A stretch of DNA of 64,000 nt from Flavobacterium sp. SH_e (GTDB taxonomy: Bacteria; Bacteroidota; Bacteroidia; Flavobacteriales; Flavobacteriaceae), in NCBI RefSeq assembly GCF_025717045.1, contig NZ_JAOVZN010000007.1, positions 124,001 to 188,000 of the forward strand. Direction: 5' to 3'. Made by a program: the position numbers and the translations under genes. The notes beneath the pieces are model-generated. The model was not told where the DNA came from. It saw only the letters and a program-made list of their open reading frames with translations, and searched no databases. Shown in pieces: positions 58,336-64,000 of this stretch (positions within the stretch are counted from its first letter, which is position 1; the number at the start of each line of letters is the position of its first letter).

Positions 58336-59097
58336 ATGAAAAAAATAGCACTTTTCGCAATAACTGCATTTACAGCTGTAAGCATTTCTGCTGAAGCTCA
58401 AAAATCAAACAAAAAGAGTATGAAAAAGGTATTATTTGTTGTTACCAGCAATGATAAACTGGGCAACACGGGAGAAAAAACAGGATTCTGGTCAGAAGAA
58501 TTTGCTGCACCATATTACGAGTTATTAGATCAAGGAGTAGAAATTGCAATTGCATCTCCGCTTGGAGGTCAGCCGCCAATTGATCCAAAAAGTGCCGATC
58601 CAGCTTCGGCTACTGAAGACACAAAACGTTTTGATGCCGATAAAGTTTTACAGGAAAAACTAAAAAACACTTTGAAACTTTCTACAGTTAACCAAAAAGA
58701 TTACGACGCTGTATTTTATCCGGGAGGTCACGGTCCGCTTTGGGATTTAGTTGAAGATAAAAGTTCAATCGCTTTAATCGAATCTTTTTACACGCACAAT
58801 AAACCTGTAGCTTTTGTTTGTCACGCGCCTGCAGTTTTGAAAAACGTAAAAGTAAAAGGGGAATATTTAGTAAAAGGCAAAAAAATAACTAGTTTTACAA
58901 ATGAGGAAGAAGAAGCTGTTGGATTAACTAAAGTAGTTCCGTTTTTATTGGAAGACGCTTTGGCATCAAACGGAGGAATTTTTTCTAAAGGTCCAAACTG
59001 GCAACCGTACGCAGTTCAAGACGGACTTTTAATTACAGGACAAAACCCAGCTTCGTCTAAATTGGTGGCGGGGAAATTATTACAGGAATTAAAGTAA
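58336..59097 (+). CDS. Exported DJ-1/PfpI (class I glutamine amidotransferase-like, Hsp31-type) protein
   Basis: A 253-residue DJ-1/PfpI superfamily protein resembling Hsp31-type chaperone/glyoxalase III enzymes. The first 22 residues look like a signal peptide (MKKIALFAITAFTAVSISAEA), unusual for this mostly cytoplasmic family. The nucleophile Cys is in VAFVCHAPAVL near residue 160, the acidic partner region FWSEEFAAPY near 50, and the family segment DYDAVFYPGGHGPLWDL near 120. An alternative start at MKKVLFVVT (about residue 31) would make it cytoplasmic. Divergent from a LysR gene, with a shared regulatory region. Confidence 0.88.
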   Translation: MKKIALFAITAFTAVSISAEAQKSNKKSMKKVLFVVTSNDKLGNTGEKTGFWSEEFAAPYYELLDQGVEIAIASPLGGQPPIDPKSADPASATEDTKRFDADKVLQEKLKNTLKLSTVNQKDYDAVFYPGGHGPLWDLVEDKSSIALIESFYTHNKPVAFVCHAPAVLKNVKVKGEYLVKGKKITSFTNEEEEAVGLTKVVPFLLEDALASNGGIFSKGPNWQPYAVQDGLLITGQNPASSKLVAGKLLQELK

Positions 59098-59107
59098 AGA
59101 TATTATC

Positions 59108-59121
59108 CCGATAGCTATCGG
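59108..59121. repeat. CCGATAGCTATCGG palindrome
   Basis: A perfect 14-bp palindrome shortly after the DJ-1/PfpI gene, of the type dispersed in Bacteroidota genomes. It is followed by CTAAG/CTTAG word repeats up to the next gene (59,126-59,250). Confidence 0.6.
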
Positions 59122-59258
59122 TACTAAGTTACTGAGATTCTAGGATTTTAACAACTTGACTTTTATTAATAATAAATCAACCCGATGCTATTATTCTGAG
59201 AATACTGGTTAGAAAAACTTAGTCCCTTAGAATCTTAGCATCTTAGAAACTCAAAAAA

Positions 59259-60416
59259 ATGCTAAACTTTGAATTATACAATCCGACAAACTTAGTTTTC
59301 GGAAAAGGACAAATTGAAAAACTTTCGACTTTAGTTCCAAAAGACGCAAAAGTGCTTTTGGCTTATGGAGGCGGAAGTATCTTTAAAAACGGAATTTACG
59401 ATCAAGTAATCAACAACCTTAAAGGTTTTGAAATTGTAGAATTTGGCGGAATTGAGCCAAATCCGAGATTTGAAACTTTAATGAAAGCGGTTGATGTGAT
59501 CAAAGCAGAAAAAATAGATTTTATTTTGGCAGTTGGCGGCGGATCTGTAATTGATGGCGTGAAATTTATTTCGGGCGCTGTTCATTTTGAAGGAAATCCG
59601 ATTGACATTTTGCAGAAACGTATTTTGATTAAAGAAAATGCAATGCCATTTGGAACTGTTTTGACTCTTCCAGCAACGGGAAGCGAAATGAATTCTGGAT
59701 ATGTAGTAACGATTGAAGCTACTCAGGAAAAATTATCTTCTGGCGGAAGCGCATTATTTCCACAATTTTCAATCTGTGATCCAACAGTAATTTCGTCTTT
59801 ACCAAAAAGACAAATCGAAAATGGTGTTGTAGATGCTTACACACACGTTATGGAACAATATTTAACGTATCCTACTGATGCTTTTCTTCAAGACAGGATT
59901 GCCGAAGGTGTTCTTCAGACTTTAATTGAAGTTGGCCCTGGAATTGTAGAAAATCCAACCGATTATACTTTGGCTTCTAATTTTATGTGGAGCTGTACAA
60001 TGGCTTTAAACGGATTAATCCAAAAAGGTGTTCCAAGTGACTGGGCCACTCATATGATTGGTCACGAATTGACAGCACTTTACGAAATTGATCATGCAAG
60101 AACTTTGGCGATTATTGGTCCAAGTTTATACCATGTAATGTTTGAAACTAAAAAGGAAAAATTAGCGCAATACGGAAGAAGAATCTTTAACTTAAATGGT
60201 TCTGACGAAGAAGTGGCAAAAGAAGCGATCAACAAAACTGTTGAATTTTTCCATAAAATGGGAATGGACACTAAACTTTCTCAATACACAGAAGATTATT
60301 CTAACACAGCCGATTTTATCGTAAATCGTTTTGAAGAGAGAGGCTGGAAAGGTTTAGGAGAAAATCAATTAGTGACTTTAGACAAAGTAAGATCAATTGT
60401 GGAGCTTTCATACTAG
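59259..60416 (+). CDS. Iron-containing alcohol dehydrogenase (YqhD/butanol dehydrogenase type)
   Basis: A 385-residue group III alcohol dehydrogenase reducing aldehydes with NAD(P)H. The N-terminal cofactor-binding half includes VLLAYGGGSIFKNGIYDQV near 32, GGIEPNPR near 68, and ILAVGGGSVIDGVKF near 93. The metal site is in the C-terminal half: DAYTHVMEQYLTYP near 192, DWATHMIGHELTALYEIDHARTL near 262, and a final His region. Downstream of a DJ-1/PfpI gene, so both may serve reactive-aldehyde detoxification. Terminator at 60,485-60,519. Confidence 0.93.
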   Translation: MLNFELYNPTNLVFGKGQIEKLSTLVPKDAKVLLAYGGGSIFKNGIYDQVINNLKGFEIVEFGGIEPNPRFETLMKAVDVIKAEKIDFILAVGGGSVIDGVKFISGAVHFEGNPIDILQKRILIKENAMPFGTVLTLPATGSEMNSGYVVTIEATQEKLSSGGSALFPQFSICDPTVISSLPKRQIENGVVDAYTHVMEQYLTYPTDAFLQDRIAEGVLQTLIEVGPGIVENPTDYTLASNFMWSCTMALNGLIQKGVPSDWATHMIGHELTALYEIDHARTLAIIGPSLYHVMFETKKEKLAQYGRRIFNLNGSDEEVAKEAINKTVEFFHKMGMDTKLSQYTEDYSNTADFIVNRFEERGWKGLGENQLVTLDKVRSIVELSY

Positions 60417-60484
60417 TCACAGTATTCAGTGCCAGTTTTCAGTTTTGCAAATCACTGAAAACTGCGACTGCGACTGAAAACTAA

Positions 60485-60519
60485 AAAAGGCGTTCTTAAC
60501 AAGTTTAGGAACGCCTTTT
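60485..60519 (+). terminator. Intrinsic terminator of the alcohol dehydrogenase gene
   Basis: A perfect 11-bp stem AAAAGGCGTTC (60,485-60,495) with 60,509-60,519, ending in TTTTC. The tail is short. Confidence 0.8.
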
Positions 60520-60703
60520 CAAAATACTAAAACAAAACTAACTAACTCAATTTTTTCTAAATTCATTAAAATTCTAATTTATAAATTGTTATAACGTATA
60601 GCGATTTATTTTATTGTGCAGTTTTAAAAAAATATTTTTAAACTTAAACTTCTTGAAACTCATTACTATTAAAGTGGCTTTTCAAAATTTCTTAAATCAG
60701 ATT

Positions 60704-60735
60704 TTGCTTTATTAGCACATTATTAAGTACTTTTG
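60704..60735 (+). promoter_or_regulatory. Promoter of gpsA
   Basis: TTG at 60,704-60,706 and TACTTTTG at 60,728-60,735, 21 nt apart, fit the Bacteroidota consensus 18 nt before the gpsA start. Confidence 0.6.
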
Positions 60736-60753
60736 TTTTAAATTATTAAAATA

Positions 60754-61749
60754 ATGAGCGAAAATTTAAAATTTGCAGTGATTGGTGGAGGAAGCTGGGC
60801 AACGGCAATTGCAAAAATGTTATGTGTAAATCTTTCTGAAATTTCGTGGTACATGCGCAATGATGCCGCTATCGAGCATATCGAGAAATTCAAACACAAT
60901 CCGAACTACTTAAGTTCTGTTGAATTTGACACCAAAAAACTCAAATTAACCAACAATATAAATGAAGCGATAGAATATGCAGATTATATCATTTTTGCAA
61001 TTCCATCTGCTTTCTTAGATGCTGAATTAAAAAACATGACGGTTTCTTTATCAGATAAAATAATTTTTTCTGCTATTAAAGGAATTGTTCCTGAAACTAG
61101 TTTAATTGTTGGCGAACATTTCCATATTCAATACGACATTCCATATTACAATATTGGAGTAATTACAGGTCCGTGCCACGCAGAAGAAGTTGCTTTAGAA
61201 AGACTTTCTTATTTGACAATTGCTTGCGGTGATCCTGATAAAGCTAAAACTGTGGCTAAAACACTTTCTGGAAATTATATTAAAGCCAAAATTTCAGATG
61301 ATATTATCGGAACTGAATATGCGGCAATGCTAAAAAACATTTACTCTATTGCTGCCGGAATTGCACATGGTTTAGGTTATGGCGACAACTTCCAATCTGT
61401 TTTAATGAGTAATGCAATTCGCGAAATGAAGAAATTCATCAGAAAAGTGCATAAAATGAAACGTAATATCAATGATTCGGCTTATCTAGGCGATTTGTTA
61501 GTTACAGGATATTCAGTTTTCTCTAGAAATAGAATGTTCGGAAATATGATCGGAAAAGGTTATACCGTAAAAAGTGCCATGATGGAAATGAGTATGGTTG
61601 CCGAAGGTTATTATGCAACAAAAAGTGCTTATAAACTAAATCAAGGCTACGGTGCCAAAACGCCAATTATCGATGCTGTTTATGCTGTTCTTTACGAAGG
61701 AAAAGATGCTAAAACGGTTTTCAAGAAATTGACTGAGTCTTTGGATTAG
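60754..61749 (+). CDS. gpsA: NAD(P)H-dependent glycerol-3-phosphate dehydrogenase
   Basis: Reduces dihydroxyacetone phosphate to sn-glycerol 3-phosphate for phospholipid synthesis. The 331 residues begin with a Rossmann fold (FAVIGGGSWATAIAKML at about 7-23). The central FSAIKGIVPETSLIV and VITGPCHAEEV follow, and the catalytic-lysine region is AAMLKNIYSIAAGIAHGLGYGDN near 193. The family ending (LYEGKDAKTVFKKL) is intact. Followed by a terminator hairpin at 61,807-61,840. Confidence 0.96.
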   Translation: MSENLKFAVIGGGSWATAIAKMLCVNLSEISWYMRNDAAIEHIEKFKHNPNYLSSVEFDTKKLKLTNNINEAIEYADYIIFAIPSAFLDAELKNMTVSLSDKIIFSAIKGIVPETSLIVGEHFHIQYDIPYYNIGVITGPCHAEEVALERLSYLTIACGDPDKAKTVAKTLSGNYIKAKISDDIIGTEYAAMLKNIYSIAAGIAHGLGYGDNFQSVLMSNAIREMKKFIRKVHKMKRNINDSAYLGDLLVTGYSVFSRNRMFGNMIGKGYTVKSAMMEMSMVAEGYYATKSAYKLNQGYGAKTPIIDAVYAVLYEGKDAKTVFKKLTESLD

Positions 61750-61762
61750 ATTTTTAGAGTGA

Positions 61763-61895
61763 AAAGAAGAAAGAGGCAAGAAGCAAGACTTATCTTAAAA
61801 ATAAAAAAAGAGCCAAACTGAATTTCAGTCTTGGCTCTTTCTTCTTTATTCTATTTTAGTCTTAATATAGTCTTTTCTCTTGCTTCTTGCTTCTT
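61763..61895. repeat. GCAAGAAGCAAGA palindrome surrounding the gpsA terminator
   Basis: AGAGGCAAGAAGCAAGACT on the left (about 61,771-61,789) faces TCTTGCTTCTTGCTTCTT on the right (about 61,878-61,895). The terminator hairpin lies nested between them. Confidence 0.7.
61807..61843. terminator. Intrinsic terminator after gpsA
   Basis: AAAGAGCCAA (61,807-61,816) pairs with TTGGCTCTTT (61,831-61,840), with an inner ACTGAAATTCAGT-like extension. A-rich before and T-rich after, so it may serve gpsA and the convergent gene. Confidence 0.82.
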
Positions 61896-61902
61896 TAAAA
61901 CT

Positions 61903-62310
61903 CTACTTCACCATAATCCCTTCAACAAACAAAATTGGCACTTCTTCCGTTTTATTTTCGTCAAGCGAATTGGCTTTAAAAATGAACTTCTTGTCGTACA
62001 AAGTATTTCCGATGAAGAAAGTTACCATAAACTCATTATTTAGCACTAAAAGGCTTTTTTCTACCAATTCTATTTTTACAACAGAAACAGATGGAACCTC
62101 AACAAAAGCATGACGCAGAATTGATGTTTTTTTCATTTCGCCGTCAATAGTTCCAAAAGCTTTTGAAACTACCATAACGCTGTCTAAATTAAAATCGCTG
62201 TCATTAACTAAATAAGCGTACCACACTTTTTTCATAAAATCGTCGCTCCATTCCTGCACTGCGGCAAGAAATACGTTTTCTACTTCTGGAATTATTATAT
62301 CTTTTTTCAT
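61903..62310 (-). CDS. Small conserved hypothetical protein
   Basis: Unrecognised. The ATG at 62,310 gives 135 residues starting MKKDIIIPEVENVFLAAVQEW. The frame extends upstream to 62,361, but that part overlaps a palindromic repeat. It looks cytoplasmic, with alternating strands (VWYAYLVNDSDFNLDSVMVV; VSVVKIELVEKSLLVLNNEF; VTFFIGNTLYDKKFIFKAN). It is the next gene after pheS on the same strand, separated by the 62,331-62,375 inverted repeat. Confidence 0.75.
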   Translation of the reverse strand: MKKDIIIPEVENVFLAAVQEWSDDFMKKVWYAYLVNDSDFNLDSVMVVSKAFGTIDGEMKKTSILRHAFVEVPSVSVVKIELVEKSLLVLNNEFMVTFFIGNTLYDKKFIFKANSLDENKTEEVPILFVEGIMVK

Positions 62311-62330
62311 AATATAGCAATTAGTAAAAA

Positions 62331-62375
62331 GTAAATAGTGATTAGAAAGAAAGCTTCTCACTAATCACTATTTAC
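62331..62375. repeat. Perfect 15-bp inverted repeat after pheS
   Basis: GTAAATAGTGATTAG (62,331-62,345) and its reverse complement (62,361-62,375) enclose a 15-nt loop. No T-tract. It is another instance of the window's intergenic word palindromes. Confidence 0.85.
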
Positions 62376-62389
62376 TAATAACTTTATTT

Positions 62390-63415
62390 TTAAATATTTG
62401 CTTTAAACTGCTCTAAGAAACGAACATCGTTTTCATAAAACATTCTAATATCTCCAATTTGGTATAAAAGCATTGCAATACGCTCTACTCCCATTCCGAA
62501 AGCAAATCCGTTGTATTCATCTGGATTGATATCGCAGTTTTTAAGAACATTTGGATCTACCATTCCGCAGCCTCCAATTTCTAACCAGCCTGTTCCTTTT
62601 GTGATTCTGTAATCAGTTTCTGTTTTTAGTCCCCAATAAATATCAATTTCAGCACTTGGCTCTGTAAATGGGAAATATGACGGACGAAGACGAATCTTAG
62701 ATTTTCCGAACATTTCTTTTGTGAAATAAAGTAATGTCTGCTTCAAATCAGCGAAAGAAACATCTTTGTCAATGTACAATCCTTCCACTTGATGGAAAAT
62801 ACAGTGCGAACGAGATGAAATTGCTTCGTTACGGAAAACACGTCCCGGAGAAATCGTACGGATTGGCGGTTTATGATTTTCCATATAACGAACCTGAACC
62901 GACGATGTATGCGTACGCAATAAAACATCTGGATTTGTCTGAATGAAAAATGTATCCTGCATATCACGCGCTGGGTGATATTCTGGTAAATTCAATGCCG
63001 TAAAGTTATGCCAGTCGTCTTCGATTTCTGGACCTTCAGATACGTTGAATCCGATATTAGCAAAAATATCTATAATCTGATTTTTAACGATAGAAATAGG
63101 ATGGCGAGAACCAATAATTACTGGTTCTGCTGAACGTGTTAAATCACCAAAAATGCCTTTAGATTCTTCTTTGCTTTCAAGTTCTTCCTGAATAACTCTT
63201 ACTTTCTCTTCAGCAACGGCTTTTAAAGTATTTATAACTTGTCCAAAGTCTTTTTTCTGGTCGTTTGGAATATTTTTAAATTCAGTAAAAAGTTCTTTCA
63301 ACAAACCTTTACTACCCAAATATTTAATACGAAATTGTTCTAAAGATTCTTTGTTTTTTTCATTAAAGGCTTTGGCTTCCTCTATATGTTGTTTTATCTT
63401 ATCTATCATTTTCAT
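62390..63415 (-). CDS. pheS: Phenylalanyl-tRNA synthetase alpha subunit
   Basis: Catalytic subunit of the class II PheRS heterotetramer. The 341 residues have an N-terminal coiled coil (residues 1-90), then SRHPISIVKNQIIDIFANIGF, motif 2 (TISPGRVFRNEAISSRSH near 190, followed by FHQVEGLYID), and motif 3 (GFAFGMGVERIAMLLYQIGD near 305). The Met three codons downstream (63,409) is an equally good start. A -7-like box TAAATTTG reads on the minus strand at 63,431-63,438. The beta subunit gene is not in the window. Confidence 0.97.
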   Translation of the reverse strand: MKMIDKIKQHIEEAKAFNEKNKESLEQFRIKYLGSKGLLKELFTEFKNIPNDQKKDFGQVINTLKAVAEEKVRVIQEELESKEESKGIFGDLTRSAEPVIIGSRHPISIVKNQIIDIFANIGFNVSEGPEIEDDWHNFTALNLPEYHPARDMQDTFFIQTNPDVLLRTHTSSVQVRYMENHKPPIRTISPGRVFRNEAISSRSHCIFHQVEGLYIDKDVSFADLKQTLLYFTKEMFGKSKIRLRPSYFPFTEPSAEIDIYWGLKTETDYRITKGTGWLEIGGCGMVDPNVLKNCDINPDEYNGFAFGMGVERIAMLLYQIGDIRMFYENDVRFLEQFKANI

Positions 63416-63464
63416 TCAGTTCTGAGAATACAAATTTAGTATTTTTAGTTGAAAGTCTTTAGTC

Positions 63465-63530
63465 ACAGTTGCAGTTTTAAGTTTTCAACCCAATAATTAT
63501 GCTAACTGTCACTGAGACTGAGACTAAAAT
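63465..63530. repeat. CAGTT/CTGAGACTGAGAC word repeats upstream of pheS
   Basis: GTCACAGTTGCAGTTTT faces CTAACTGTCACTGAGACTGAGAC, an imperfect palindrome of the same word family as 4,395-4,412 and 60,427-60,482. Confidence 0.5.
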
Positions 63531-63887
63531 TTACTCAATAAGTTTTCGTTCTAAAAAATAATTTACAATCGCTTCTTTCATTAAAACCGATTGTTCACCT
63601 GCTTTTAACGGCGGTAAATTTTCTTTTACTTTGTAATGAGGCCAACCTTCATCGTCGAAATATTCGAATTCGTAAAATCCGTATGGTTCTAACAATCTGC
63701 AAATTGCAATGTGCATTAAATTCAGTTTTTCGTCTTTTTTATATTGACGGTGCACTTTTCCATATTCCTGAACTCCGATTAGGTAAATTATGGCATCCAA
63801 ATCTAAATCTTCGCCTTGCGAAAACTGATTGGAAAGCATATCTACGAGCTTTTCCCATCGCTCTTTTAATTGTGTATCTCTAGACAT
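63531..63887 (-). CDS. Conserved hypothetical Bacteroidota protein
   Basis: A 118-residue soluble protein I do not recognise by function. It has an N-terminal helix (RDTQLKERWEKLVDMLSNQF), an acidic segment (GEDLDLDAIIYLIGVQEYGK), and a conserved-looking aromatic patch (LLEPYGFYEFEYFDDEGWPHY). A -7 box TATCTTTG reads on the minus strand at 63,985-63,992, with an inverted GATTTTAGATT word repeat in the leader. No signal peptide. Confidence 0.8.
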   Translation of the reverse strand: MSRDTQLKERWEKLVDMLSNQFSQGEDLDLDAIIYLIGVQEYGKVHRQYKKDEKLNLMHIAICRLLEPYGFYEFEYFDDEGWPHYKVKENLPPLKAGEQSVLMKEAIVNYFLERKLIE

Positions 63888-63896
63888 TTAATTTAT

Positions 63897-63984
63897 GATT
63901 TTTGATTGTAGATTTTAGATTGCTGATTTAAAAATCTATTCTGAAGGGGGCAGAATCGCAATCTATATTCTAAATTTTGATTTG
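63897..63984. repeat. GATTTTAGATTGC/GCAATCTA word palindrome in the leader of the last gene
   Basis: GATTTTTGATTGTAGATTTT on the left faces GCAATCTATATTCTAAATTT on the right. It lies between the -7 box and the start codon of the 63,531-63,887 gene, so it would be transcribed in the leader. Confidence 0.55.
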
Positions 63985-64000
63985 CAAAGATACATAGTTC

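Larger units (their letters stand above)
60417..60753. other. Intergenic region between the alcohol dehydrogenase gene and gpsA
   Basis: This 337-nt stretch contains a CAGTTTTCAGT word palindrome (60,427-60,482), the terminator (60,485-60,519), an AT-rich segment without recognisable features, and the gpsA promoter (60,704-60,735). Confidence 0.65.

Overview
The window is chromosomal DNA of a Flavobacterium-like member of the Bacteroidota (Flavobacteriia). It is strongly AT-rich. Its promoters match the Bacteroidota pattern (TTG, about 18-21 nt, TAnnTTTG) rather than the E. coli one. It encodes a type IX secretion protein (PorZ) with a C-terminal sorting domain, a complete Bat aerotolerance locus, a CarboxypepD_reg/TonB-dependent receptor, many lipoproteins, and the long eukaryote-like isoleucyl-tRNA synthetase typical of the phylum. 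I see no rRNA, tRNA, CRISPR array, integrase, transposase or phage structural gene.

Layout. 1-14.5 kb holds a partial DksA/TraR-type gene, ileS, recO, porZ, gdhA, an outer-membrane protein, a trans-sulfuration enzyme, a DUF3298-like lipoprotein, an AlbA_2 (Schlafen-like) DNA-binding protein, a short-chain dehydrogenase and an aldo/keto reductase. 14.7-24.5 kb is the Bat operon (moxR, DUF58, an inserted four-helix-bundle gene, a BatD-like protein, batA, batB, batC, batD, batE), with a YfbK-like von Willebrand lipoprotein facing it. 26.4-32.2 kb carries 5-formyl-THF cyclo-ligase, an AstE/AspA deacylase, uvrC and a patatin with a predicted outer-membrane barrel. 32.5-37 kb holds aromatic amino acid catabolism genes (hmgA, hppD, a tryptophan 2,3-dioxygenase) with a likely small RNA gene between them. 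37-48.7 kb is mostly housekeeping (M23 lipoprotein, pgi, TonB receptor, RlpA-like protein, DinB, Spx/ArsC-like protein, yicC, gmk, nadD). 56.9-64 kb has a PKD lipoprotein, a LysR regulator divergent from a DJ-1/PfpI protein, an iron-type alcohol dehydrogenase, gpsA, pheS and two small conserved proteins.

The most notable region is 48.9-56.8 kb on the minus strand. A Nudix-type NrtR regulator is followed by a run of nine genes ending at a strong terminator: a short, divergent ribose-phosphate pyrophosphokinase, a NADAR protein, a TARG1/DarG-like macrodomain, an RNA 2'-phosphotransferase (KptA/Tpt1), an ADP-ribosylglycohydrolase, a metallophosphatase, a nucleoside 2-deoxyribosyltransferase-like protein, a second ADP-ribosylglycohydrolase and a nicotinamide phosphoribosyltransferase. 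Nearly every member makes, breaks or removes an ADP-ribose or ribosyl bond. nadD lies convergent just beyond the terminator. Between nrtR and the first gene are two matching 21-bp inverted repeats that flank an excellent Bacteroidota promoter, so NrtR can be predicted to control the whole set. I read it as a regulated NAD+ recycling and ADP-ribosylation reversal module. Its prs-like/nampt-like pair also recalls the phage NAD+ reconstitution pathway NARP1.

A second theme is intergenic architecture. Many gaps contain palindromes built from short repeated words (GTTTCAAG, ACGATTAA, CTGAAAACTG, TAAATAGTGATTAG and others). There is also a pair of MITE-like elements in opposite orientation and several hairpin repeats of the REP kind.
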